10,211 bases of DNA from contig JBDZVF010000214.1 of NCBI GenBank assembly GCA_040255575.1, positions 1-10,211 of the forward strand, read 5' to 3'. Positions 1 through 7,145 of the stretch are shown here, one piece after another. Each line of letters opens with the position of its first letter. Position 1 is the first letter of the stretch. The notes below the pieces were generated by a model. It was not told where the DNA came from. It made no database searches and saw only the letters and a list, made by a program, of their open reading frames with translations. The position numbers and the translations under genes were made by a program. This DNA is from JADGHX01 sp040255575 (GTDB taxonomy: Bacteria; Pseudomonadota; Gammaproteobacteria; Steroidobacterales; Steroidobacteraceae).

Positions 1-2
1 TG

Positions 3-122
3 ATACTCGGCATCGCCACGAGCGAGCCGTTCCTGATGCGCGCCAAGTCCGGCACCGAGGCGCGCGAGCGCTATCCGCAGAGCACGACCAAGCTGCAAGA
101 ACCTGCCAGTGGAGCAAGCTGA
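3..122 (+). CDS. C-terminal end of a DUF1592/DUF1585-family protein (partial)
   Basis: An open frame enters from the left edge and ends at TGA 120-122, giving about 39 residues. It begins ILGIATSEPFLMR, which resembles the usual end of the DUF1585 domain closing large DUF1587/1592/1588/1585 cytochrome-type proteins (a 'lgIv.SdpFqmR'-like tail). The remainder is a hydrophilic tail of about 24 residues. Its stop overlaps the next start by one base (TGATG), so it is translationally coupled to the VOC gene. The pairing with a DUF1552 gene just downstream supports the call, since these families often sit together. The protein's heme domain, if present, lies outside the window. Only a short tail is visible, so the family call rests on one motif and on context. 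Confidence 0.65.
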   Translation: MLGIATSEPFLMRAKSGTEARERYPQSTTKLQEPASGAS

Positions 123-994
123 TGACACGACAGAAAGAGAACACCGAACTCGCAGGCGGCCGGGGCGTGGTCCTCTCACGCCGAACACTGCTCGGCAGCG
201 TCGCCGCGGTTGCGCCGCTGGCCGTGCTCAGCTCTCGCGCATGGGCGGAGGAAACGCTCAAAGGCGATGAGTTGCCGCTCCACACGACGGGCCTCGAACA
301 CATCGGCATGGTGGTGCCGGATGTGGAAGCCGCCGCGCGCTTCTACAGCAGTCTCTTCAATCCGGACATGCAGAAGGAGAAGGACGCACCGCTGCGCTAC
401 TACGTGATGACCGGTTCGGGCTACATCGCGCTCGGCAGTCGCGCCGGAGTAACCGAACCGAGAGTCGATCACTACTGCACGCTGGTTCGTGGCTACGACC
501 GCGAGCGCATGAACAGCACGCTCGCAGCAAAAGGCATCAAGGCAGTCGCACGCGGCGTGGTTCCGGATCCGGACGGCATCGGACTGCAGCTCATCGCGGT
601 GCCGGGAGGGCCAGGTCCCACCGCGATTCCGGGCGGCCGTCTCGTGGAAGGGGAACCGCTCGTGAAGCCGATCGGTTTCGACAGCATCCTCCTGAAAGTC
701 GCCGACGTGCAGCGGAGCTCCGATTTTTACAGGCATTTCTTCAATACCGCTCGTGCCCCGGAAAAGGGCCAGGCGGCGTTCGCGGCCGCCGATACACACA
801 TTGTCTTGCGGCCCATGGCAGCGGGCGAAAGGCCGGGTGTGGAGCGCTACGCGATGCGCGTGGCCAAATTCGATCGCGCGAAGGTATTGAAGGGTCTCGC
901 TGCGTTGGGGGCGACAGCCGAGACAAAGGGACCGGCGGGGGTGGTGCGCTTCCGCGATCCCAATGGGCTTGCGGTCGAGCTCAAAGCCGTCTGA
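122..994 (+). CDS. Tat-exported VOC (glyoxalase/dioxygenase-fold) family protein
   Basis: This is a 290-residue protein. The N-terminus carries a twin-arginine motif (SRRTLL, residues 19-24), a hydrophobic stretch and a likely cleavage site after AWA (residue 42). Two vicinal-oxygen-chelate modules follow. Module one (about 52-165) opens with LEHIGMVV and contains DHYCTLV and GLQLIAV, so its candidate metal ligands are H60, H117 and Q156, with Gln in place of the usual Glu. Module two (about 184-290) has Ser and Tyr where His would be expected and keeps only the final Glu (GLAVELKAV), so it probably binds no metal. VOC proteins include ring-cleaving dioxygenases, isomerases and resistance proteins; the reaction here is unknown. 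GGAG at 111-114 sits 7 nt before the ATG, which overlaps the upstream stop. The Tat signal implies folding, and possibly metal loading, before export to the periplasm. Confidence 0.85.
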   Translation: MTRQKENTELAGGRGVVLSRRTLLGSVAAVAPLAVLSSRAWAEETLKGDELPLHTTGLEHIGMVVPDVEAAARFYSSLFNPDMQKEKDAPLRYYVMTGSGYIALGSRAGVTEPRVDHYCTLVRGYDRERMNSTLAAKGIKAVARGVVPDPDGIGLQLIAVPGGPGPTAIPGGRLVEGEPLVKPIGFDSILLKVADVQRSSDFYRHFFNTARAPEKGQAAFAAADTHIVLRPMAAGERPGVERYAMRVAKFDRAKVLKGLAALGATAETKGPAGVVRFRDPNGLAVELKAV

Positions 995-995
995 C

Positions 996-1001
996 GAGGA
1001 G
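996..1001 (+). promoter_or_regulatory. Ribosome binding site that sets the DUF1552 start
   Basis: GAGGAG lies 6 nt before ATG 1008. It favours that start over the in-frame ATG at 963, which would add 15 residues inside the VOC coding region and push the Tat motif away from the N-terminus. Confidence 0.75.
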
Positions 1002-1007
1002 CGAGCC

Positions 1008-2321
1008 ATGATCCTTCTTCGCAATAGGCGAATCTCGCGGCGTACCTTTCTGCAGGGAACGGGCGTGTGTCTGTCGCTGCCGTTGCTCGAATCCATGGCT
1101 TTTGCAGGCACTGGCAGCGCATCTCGTGCCGATCGACTACGGCTGGGCTTCTACTTCATTCCCCATGGGGCGGTGCAAGCGCAGTGGACCCCCGCAAAAC
1201 TCGGTGCGCTCGAGCTGAGCCCGACGTTGAAACCGCTGGAGCCTTTTCGCGATCAGCTCACGGTGATCAGCGACCTGGCGCTGCCGCTTGCGTATACCGA
1301 GGATGCGTCCGCCGCGGCGAATCACTCCAGCTCCTCCGCGGTGTTCCTCAGCGGCGCGCGGATGCACAAGAACACGAACCTGCTCGGCACCACGGTCGAT
1401 CAGGTGGCCGCGAAGCACATCGGTCGCGAGTCGCTGCTCCCATCGCTCGAGCTCGGCATCGAGGCGGCGTCCAACTCCTGCGGCGAAGGCTGGAGCTGCG
1501 CCTATCGCGACACCATCTCCTGGCTCGACGAGCACACGCCCTTGCCAGTCGAGCGCAACCCGCAGGTGGTGTTCGAGCGTCTTTTCGGAACGGGAGCATC
1601 GGATGAGGCGCGTGCGCGTAACCGTGCTGAATCGCGCAGCATCCTCGATGCCGTCACCGAGCAGACGGCGCGGCTCAATCGGGATCTGCCCGCCGCCGAC
1701 CGACGCCGACTCGACCAATACCTCACGGATGTGCGCGAGATCGAACGGCGCATGCAGATCGCGAGCCGCGTCTCCGCGGACGTGCAACCGCCGGCCAAGC
1801 CGGTCGGCATTCCCGATGACTTCGAGGAGCACCTGAAGACGATGTTCGACCTGCAGGTGCTTGCGTGGCAGGCCGGCATGACTCGTGTGTCCACCCTCAT
1901 GCTGGCGCTGGAGGCGAGCAATGCCGCCTACCCGAAGAGCGGCATCCGCGATGCGTTCCATCCCCTGTCTCATCATTCGAACATCCAGGAGAACAAGGAC
2001 AAGCTGGCGCGCATCAATCGTTATCACATCAGCCTGTTCGGCTACCTGCTCGAGAAGATGCGCAAGACGCCGGACGGCGAGGGCACGTTGCTCGACAACT
2101 CGCTGCTGATGTGGGGCAGTGGCATGGGGGATAGCAACGTCCACAACCACGATCCGCTTCCCATACTGCTTGCGGGTGGCGGCGCTGGGCGTCTCAAAGG
2201 TGGCCGGCACCTGAGCGCCGGGAAGAAGGTTCCGCTTTCGAATCTGCACCTGAGTGTGCTTCACAAGGCCGGCATCGAGGTCGATGCATTCGGCGACAGC
2301 ACCGGGACCGTGGACATCTGA
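1008..2321 (+). CDS. DUF1552 (HXXSHH) family protein, Tat-exported
   Basis: This 437-residue protein starts with a Tat signal: SRRTFLQ at residues 10-16, a hydrophobic core, and a probable cleavage site after AFA (residue 33). The body matches the DUF1552/HXXSHH family from end to end. It has the His/Ser-rich HSSSSAVFLSG stretch (from about residue 106), LPSLELGIE, CAYRDTISW, a helical segment with LDQYLTDVREIERRM, and the family-naming HPLSHH at 318-323. It ends with MWGSGMGDSNVHNHDPLP (368-385) and a Gly-rich ILLAGGGAG. This organisation recalls secreted alkaline-phosphatase-like/DUF1501 proteins, but no biochemical activity is established for the family to my knowledge. DUF1552 genes are typically found beside DUF1592 heme proteins, and here one ends 0.9 kb upstream. 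A 13-nt gap separates it from the VOC gene, and the stop is one base from the next ATG. It is probably periplasmic. Confidence 0.92.
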   Translation: MILLRNRRISRRTFLQGTGVCLSLPLLESMAFAGTGSASRADRLRLGFYFIPHGAVQAQWTPAKLGALELSPTLKPLEPFRDQLTVISDLALPLAYTEDASAAANHSSSSAVFLSGARMHKNTNLLGTTVDQVAAKHIGRESLLPSLELGIEAASNSCGEGWSCAYRDTISWLDEHTPLPVERNPQVVFERLFGTGASDEARARNRAESRSILDAVTEQTARLNRDLPAADRRRLDQYLTDVREIERRMQIASRVSADVQPPAKPVGIPDDFEEHLKTMFDLQVLAWQAGMTRVSTLMLALEASNAAYPKSGIRDAFHPLSHHSNIQENKDKLARINRYHISLFGYLLEKMRKTPDGEGTLLDNSLLMWGSGMGDSNVHNHDPLPILLAGGGAGRLKGGRHLSAGKKVPLSNLHLSVLHKAGIEVDAFGDSTGTVDI

Positions 2322-2322
2322 C

Positions 2323-3954
2323 ATGCAGGGGCCGGGTCGGCGAACACTGCTCATCGGCGTGATGGCGGTTGCGTTAGCGGGTCTGATGGCGCTCGCCTAT
2401 CAGTTCTCGCAGACGCCGAAACTTCCGAGCGCAGAAGCTCGGACAGCCGGGCTGGAGCTCCTCGAAGCGGTGCGCCTGGGCGAAGCAGAGAACGCTCGCG
2501 CCCTGATCGACCGCGGCGCCGATGTGAACGTGACGGGCCCGGATGGCACAACGCCGTTGCATTGGGCCGTGCATCTCGCCGATGTGGATATGGCGAAGCG
2601 ACTCATCGCACGCGGCGCTGGTGTCGAGGCACTCAATCGCTATGAGCTTGCGCCGCTGCACGTTGCAGCCGGTGAGGGGAGCGCTGATCTCGTGCGCTTG
2701 CTCCTCGGTGCCGGCGCGTCAGCAAACCTGCCCGGTCGAAACGGTGAAACCGCGTTGATGATGGCGGCTCGCGAAGGGTGCGCAGCGTGCATCGAAGCCC
2801 TCATTGCCGCGGGCGCCCAGGTCAACGTGCGAGACAAGACGTTCGAGCAGACGCCCTTGATGCTCGCGGCCCGCAGCGGCAGCGTGCAGGGCGTCGATCA
2901 TCTCCTGCGGGCGGGAGCAGATGTGAAGGCGCAGACACGCCTGGGCCCGATGCCGAAGTTCGTCGAGCCCGGCGCCGGGCGCGCTTCGCACGGGGATGGC
3001 ATCTTGCGTGGAGGCGTGCCGGAGCGAGGCAGTCGCGCCGCTCGCGCGGGGCAGATGACGGCGCTTCACTATGCGGCGCGCGATGGGCACACGAGCGTTG
3101 CCGCGCTGCTGCTGGCCAACGGCGCGCACATCGATGAGCCCGAAGCCAACGGCGTTCGGCCATTGCTGCTCGCGATCATGAATGATCATGCGGAGACGGC
3201 GCGGTACCTGATCGAGCACGGCGCCGACATCGATGCCGATGACTGGTACGGACGCACGCCGCTCTGGGCCGCAGTAGACATTCGCAACGTGGAGCTCGAC
3301 GGTGAGCTCAACACACAGGTTGCAGATCGCGAGGGCGCGCTCGGCATCATCAAGCTGCTGCTTGCACGCGGTGCGAATCCGAACCCGCGCACCCGGGAGT
3401 CCCCGCCCGCACGAATCTGGCTGATGCAGGCGGGCTCACTCTCGTGGGTGGATTTCACAGGGCAGACGCCGTTCCTGCGAGCGGCGCTCGCGGGCGACGT
3501 GACGACGATGCGCCTGCTTGTTCAGTACAAGGCGGACCCGAACATCGCCACCTTCGGTGGCACCACGCCGCTCATGGCCGCGGCGGGCGTGAACTGGGTT
3601 TACTTCCAGACCTTCGATGAAGGGCAGGATCGCCTTCTCGAAGCCGTGAAACTCTGCGTGGAGCTGGGCCAGGATGTGAATGCCGCGAACTCCATGGGGG
3701 TTCGCGCGATCCACGGCGCTGCGAACCGCGGCTCGGACGCCATCGTTCGGTATCTGGTCGCGCAGGGGGCGCGCCTCGACGCGAAGGACAATCAGGGGCG
3801 TTCTGCCTACACCTGGGCGCAGGGTGTGTTCCTCGCAACGCACGCAGCAGTGCCGAAGCCGAGCACGATGCATCTCATCGAAGAGCTCTGCCGCAGCTCC
3901 GGGCAACGATGCCCCGCATCCGTGAGCGGCACGACTGTAGCGCGAGCGCGCTGA
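2323..3954 (+). CDS. Exported ankyrin-repeat protein
   Basis: This is a 543-residue protein. Residues 6-26 (RRTLL followed by a run of Val/Ala/Leu) form a signal peptide or signal anchor, so the repeats most likely lie in the periplasm. About eleven ankyrin repeats run from about 43 to 525, with clear TPLH/TPLM-type turns at about 77, 109, 143, 177, 246, 312, 382 and 414. An insertion of about 38 residues (206-243), rich in Gly, Pro and Arg, splits repeats five and six. Further insertions occur near 320-340, 355-378 and 422-437. Two Cys residues near the C-terminus (C523, C530) could form a disulfide. Ankyrin repeats bind proteins, so a scaffold or chaperone role for neighbouring envelope enzymes is plausible but inferred. 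ATG 2323 lies one base after the DUF1552 stop. The upstream in-frame ATG at 2254 would place 23 residues before the signal, inside the previous gene, so I rejected it. Confidence 0.9.
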   Translation: MQGPGRRTLLIGVMAVALAGLMALAYQFSQTPKLPSAEARTAGLELLEAVRLGEAENARALIDRGADVNVTGPDGTTPLHWAVHLADVDMAKRLIARGAGVEALNRYELAPLHVAAGEGSADLVRLLLGAGASANLPGRNGETALMMAAREGCAACIEALIAAGAQVNVRDKTFEQTPLMLAARSGSVQGVDHLLRAGADVKAQTRLGPMPKFVEPGAGRASHGDGILRGGVPERGSRAARAGQMTALHYAARDGHTSVAALLLANGAHIDEPEANGVRPLLLAIMNDHAETARYLIEHGADIDADDWYGRTPLWAAVDIRNVELDGELNTQVADREGALGIIKLLLARGANPNPRTRESPPARIWLMQAGSLSWVDFTGQTPFLRAALAGDVTTMRLLVQYKADPNIATFGGTTPLMAAAGVNWVYFQTFDEGQDRLLEAVKLCVELGQDVNAANSMGVRAIHGAANRGSDAIVRYLVAQGARLDAKDNQGRSAYTWAQGVFLATHAAVPKPSTMHLIEELCRSSGQRCPASVSGTTVARAR

Positions 3955-3964
3955 GCTCATTTCG

Positions 3965-4855
3965 ATGCACGAGCTGATCTATTTCCTCGGTCGCTTTCAC
4001 GTGCTCTTCCTGCACTTGCCACTCGGCGTTCTGCTGCTGGCAGTCGGGATGGAAGTGCTGGCGCGCCGGGCGCGATTCCGCGTCGACGAACGATCTGTGC
4101 TCGAACCTGCCATGTCGCTCGTCTGGGGATTCGGCGCACTGACTGCGGTCGCAACCGTTGTCCTCGGTTTCATGCACGCGAGCGAGCCGGGCTTCTCGGG
4201 CGCAGGGCTCGATCGGCATCGCTGGGCGGGCACGGCGCTCGCCTTTACCGCGGTGCTGGTGTGGGCATGGCGCGCCGATGCACCCGCGAGCTTTGCGAAA
4301 ACGTGGCCGGCCGGCATGGCGGCCATCGTTGCGCTCCTGGTTGTGACGGGGCATTTCGGCGGCGTGCTCACCCACGGGCCCGACTATCTCACCGAATACG
4401 CGCCTGGCGTCCGGCACAGCGCAGGCTCGCTCGCGGCTCGCCCGAAAGTAGTGGACCCCGCAATGGCTGACATCTATCTGGATGTCGTCGCGCCGGTGCT
4501 CTCAGCGAAGTGCAGCGCATGTCACAGCGAGGTGAAGCGACGCGGCGGGCTATCGCTGGCCGACTATTCCTCGCTGCGCAAGGGCGGCGAGTCCGGCGAG
4601 GTGGTGAAGCCTGGCGAGCCGTCCGCCAGCGAGTTGTACCGACGGATCACGTTACCGCCGGATGCGGAGGGCTACATGCCGAAAAATCACAAGAGCCCGC
4701 CGAGCCAGGCGGAAATCGATGTGCTGCGCTGGTGGATCGAGATCGGGGCGCCCGGGAAAGGGATCGTTCGCGATCTGCGGCCGCCGCAGGCAGTGGCGAG
4801 CGAGCTGAAGCAGCTCCTCGGCTTATCCGATGCCGTATCGGGCGTGCGCTCGTGA
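3965..4855 (+). CDS. Membrane-anchored c-type cytochrome with DUF2231-like N-terminal domain
   Basis: This is a 296-residue protein in two parts. The first 140 or so residues contain four predicted membrane segments (about 6-33, 50-72, 87-104 and 116-138). His residues in or near them (H12, H17 and those of GHFGGVLTHG) resemble DUF2231-type membrane domains, which may bind heme b. The second part (about 165-260) is a planctomycete-type cytochrome c domain. It has CSACH at 183-187 as covalent heme site and M238 in the sequence EGYMPKNHKSPP as probable axial ligand. WWIEIGAPG ends the domain. The protein probably carries electrons at the periplasmic face of the inner membrane. No good Shine-Dalgarno sequence precedes ATG 3965, but the 10-nt gap suggests coupling. 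The TGA overlaps the next ATG by one base. The heme call is strong; the electron donor and acceptor are unknown. Confidence 0.88.
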   Translation: MHELIYFLGRFHVLFLHLPLGVLLLAVGMEVLARRARFRVDERSVLEPAMSLVWGFGALTAVATVVLGFMHASEPGFSGAGLDRHRWAGTALAFTAVLVWAWRADAPASFAKTWPAGMAAIVALLVVTGHFGGVLTHGPDYLTEYAPGVRHSAGSLAARPKVVDPAMADIYLDVVAPVLSAKCSACHSEVKRRGGLSLADYSSLRKGGESGEVVKPGEPSASELYRRITLPPDAEGYMPKNHKSPPSQAEIDVLRWWIEIGAPGKGIVRDLRPPQAVASELKQLLGLSDAVSGVRS

Positions 4856-6312
4856 TGCGCGGGTACTCAATTGCGCTCTCGTTTCTCGGAGCCTTCGCGA
4901 TCGGTTCCTCGCAGGCGGCCGATCGTTGTGACGCCGGTGAAATCATTGCCGCGGCGGAGCGTGCGCAAGGCGGCCCGATCCGGACACTGCAGCTCAGCGC
5001 GTCGGGATCGGACTTCGTGGTCGGCCAGGCATGGAAGCCGCCCGGGCCGTGGCCGCGCTTCAACGTCGAGCGCTATGAGCGAGCGATGGATTTCGACTCG
5101 AGCGCTTCTTCGCTCGTGACGGTGAGAAGTCAGGCACTCGATCCGCCGCGCGGGGGCGCGCGTCAGCCGCTCGAGCGGGCGGAGCAGGTCACCGCGGTGG
5201 CATCGGGTTCACCGCGTGCGGCCGCCATTCGGCGCGAAATGGCGTTGCTGACCCCGGCGGGATTTCTCGACGCGGCGAAGCGTTCCAGGGATGTGTCGGC
5301 GGCATCGCGCGGACGCACGTGTGCATTGACCGTCTCGATGGAAGAGGGCGCGCCCGTGACGGCGGAGGTGGGCGCCGACGGACGCATCGTGAAGTTGAGC
5401 TCGAAGGTTGCCGACGACGTTCTCGGCGACGCCCCCGCGGAGACGACCTTCAGCGGACGGCTGCCCGCCGGAAAGTGGACCTTGCCCGCGCGCATCGTGC
5501 AGACGATCGGCGGCCATCCCGTCCTCGACGTCCGAATTGCCAAAGCCGTGATCGACGAGCCGGTCACGATTGCGGCCGATGTGACTCCACCGCTGTTCGA
5601 TTGGATGGCGCCGCCGCGCATGCCCTCCGAGGTGCTGGCGGAAGGCGTTTTCGTCATGCCCGGACGCTATTCGGCGCTGGCGGTGGATCTCGGCGACCAC
5701 ATGGTGCTGATCGAGTCGCCGCAAAACCAGGCACGCGCCGCTGAAGTCATCGCGGAGGCGCACCGTCTCATCCCCGGCAAGCCGATCAAGTACGTTGTGA
5801 ACACTCATGCGCACTTCGATCATGCCGCGGGGCTGCGACTGGCAGTGGCGGACGGCGCCACGATCGTGACCCACCGGAACAACATCGGCTTTCTGACGGA
5901 TGTGCTGAACCGGCCGCGCACCTTGCGCCCCGATGCGCTCACCCGCGACCCGAAGCCGATTGCGTTCCTGCCGGTGGACGATCGCCTGACGCTGAGCGGG
6001 GGCGGTCGCGAGATCCAGTTGTATCACCTCACAGGCATGGACCACGTCGACGGCATGCTCATCGCGTACCTGCCGCAATCGAAGGTGCTGGTGGAGGCGG
6101 ATGCGTTCACGCCGCCGGGGAAGAAACGTTCCGCTGCCCCGGCGAGGCTCAACCCGTACAATCGGCAGCTGCTCGAGAACATCGAGCGGCTGCACCTCGA
6201 CGTCGATCGACTGATTTCAATTCACTACGCGGCCGACGGCCGCCGCGTGGGGATGGATGAGCTTCGGCTCGCAGCAGGCCGCACGACGGCACGACCAGGA
6301 GATAGCCAATGA
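4855..6312 (+). CDS. Secreted MBL-fold metallo-hydrolase
   Basis: This is a 485-residue protein with a signal peptide (residues 1-22, ending SSQAA). Residues 23 to about 255 form a separate domain, probably beta-rich, that begins with an AERAQGG...LQLSASG segment typical of long secreted MBL proteins. The metallo-beta-lactamase domain follows. It has HAHFDH at 318-323, then H397 (GMDHVDG), D416 (VEADAF) and H457 (SIHYA), which together make a complete two-metal site. Such a site usually hydrolyses esters, lactones or amides. There is no basis to call it an antibiotic beta-lactamase. The ATG at 4855 overlaps the preceding stop (TGATG). The open frame extends upstream to 4510, but that part lies over the cytochrome gene and lacks a signal peptide, so 4855 is preferred. 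The stop overlaps the next start by four bases. The product is probably periplasmic; its substrate is unknown. Confidence 0.9.
   Translation: MRGYSIALSFLGAFAIGSSQAADRCDAGEIIAAAERAQGGPIRTLQLSASGSDFVVGQAWKPPGPWPRFNVERYERAMDFDSSASSLVTVRSQALDPPRGGARQPLERAEQVTAVASGSPRAAAIRREMALLTPAGFLDAAKRSRDVSAASRGRTCALTVSMEEGAPVTAEVGADGRIVKLSSKVADDVLGDAPAETTFSGRLPAGKWTLPARIVQTIGGHPVLDVRIAKAVIDEPVTIAADVTPPLFDWMAPPRMPSEVLAEGVFVMPGRYSALAVDLGDHMVLIESPQNQARAAEVIAEAHRLIPGKPIKYVVNTHAHFDHAAGLRLAVADGATIVTHRNNIGFLTDVLNRPRTLRPDALTRDPKPIAFLPVDDRLTLSGGGREIQLYHLTGMDHVDGMLIAYLPQSKVLVEADAFTPPGKKRSAAPARLNPYNRQLLENIERLHLDVDRLISIHYAADGRRVGMDELRLAAGRTTARPGDSQ
6297..6301 (+). promoter_or_regulatory. Ribosome binding site of the HD-domain gene
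   Basis: AGGAG, inside the end of the MBL gene, is 7 nt upstream of ATG 6309 and 10 nt upstream of a second ATG at 6312. The spacing favours 6309, but either start keeps the Tat signal intact. Confidence 0.65.
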
Positions 6313-7136
6313 TGAACATCGATCGCAGGGCATTCTTTACCTATCTCGGCGGTTCGGCTGCCGTGGCGGCCCTGAGCGCCGAGGCGAAAGCCGACGCGCT
6401 GGAGGACTATCTCACTTCGAGTCTCGTCAACACCGCGGACGCTTCGGGTGGCGGCGGCGGTGCGCGCCCGCCGACCGTGGCCGAGCTCGACGCCCAGATT
6501 GCCACGCGCCCCTACCGGCGCGGGGCGGGCAAGCTCTTCGCCGCGGAGAAGGGCAACGTGCCGCACCTGCAGCCCATGCCGGCAAAGCCGACGCTGGCGG
6601 ACTTCATTCAGCTGCGCTTCCAGGGCACTTCGGAGCACTGCCTGCAGAGCGCGCAGCTCGCCCGGTCGAAGAATGCGGATGAAGAGATGGTGCTCGCCTG
6701 CCTGATCCATGACCTCGTGCTGAACGTGATGCGCGCGGAGCATGGGTTCTGGGGTGCGCAGATGTTCGAACCGTATGTCTCGGAGAAAGTCACGTTTGCC
6801 GTGCGCCACCACGCCACGCTGCGATTCTTCCCGGACAAGGAAGCCGGCTACGTGTATCCGGAGTTGTATCGGACGATGTTCGGGTCCGACTACGTGGTGC
6901 CCCCTCATCAGCAGGAGGAATACAAGTGGGTGCGCAAGCACCGCTGGTACGGCGCCGCGCGCCTCGTGACGGTGAACGATCTTTACGCGTTCGATCCGAA
7001 CGCGAAGGTGTCGCTCGAGGACTTCCATGACGTGATCGGCCGGCATTTCAAGCAGCCGAAGGAAGGTCTCGGTTTCGACGGTAGCCCGGTCGCGCACATC
7101 TGGCGCACGGCGGCCAATCCAGACAGCCCGCTGTAA
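6309..7136 (+). CDS. Tat-exported HD-domain protein, candidate diiron oxygenase
   Basis: This is a 275-residue protein. A Tat-like signal (DRRAFF, residues 5-10, then a Gly/Ala-rich core) probably ends at about 28-30, followed by a Gly-rich linker. The conserved part has EHCLQSAQLA (H110), ACLIHDL (H134, D135), H145, RHH (H167/H168) and VNDLYAFD (D224). The H-HD-H-H-D series and the motif 'EH.LQ.A.LA' match HD-domain mixed-valent diiron oxygenases of the PhnZ/MIOX type better than HD phosphohydrolases. As I recall PhnZ, its first His to HD distance is 24 residues and its last His to Asp distance is about 57; here they are 24 and 56. The Tyr and Glu lid residues of PhnZ before the first His are not seen, so a different substrate is likely. 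The start overlaps the MBL stop (ATGA). The metal type and reaction are inferred, and a hydrolytic HD enzyme remains possible. Confidence 0.75.
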   Translation: MMNIDRRAFFTYLGGSAAVAALSAEAKADALEDYLTSSLVNTADASGGGGGARPPTVAELDAQIATRPYRRGAGKLFAAEKGNVPHLQPMPAKPTLADFIQLRFQGTSEHCLQSAQLARSKNADEEMVLACLIHDLVLNVMRAEHGFWGAQMFEPYVSEKVTFAVRHHATLRFFPDKEAGYVYPELYRTMFGSDYVVPPHQQEEYKWVRKHRWYGAARLVTVNDLYAFDPNAKVSLEDFHDVIGRHFKQPKEGLGFDGSPVAHIWRTAANPDSPL

Positions 7137-7145
7137 TCCGGCACA

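Noticed and set aside
1137..2354. 405-residue open frame on the minus strand
   Set aside because: It lies fully opposite the DUF1552 gene, its product is rich in Arg, His and Gly without a family motif, and such frames are common opposite GC-rich genes.
4510..4854. Upstream extension of the MBL gene frame by 115 residues
   Set aside because: It overlaps the heme c coding region in another frame, is Arg-rich, and would bury the signal peptide that begins at the ATG at 4855.
5209..6195. 328-residue open frame on the minus strand
   Set aside because: It is opposite the MBL gene, whose complete metal-binding motif shows the true frame.
4855..6312. Antibiotic beta-lactamase
   Set aside because: The metal site fits the broad MBL superfamily, but the long extra domain and the operon context point to a catabolic hydrolase, and no class B beta-lactamase features beyond the shared motif are seen.
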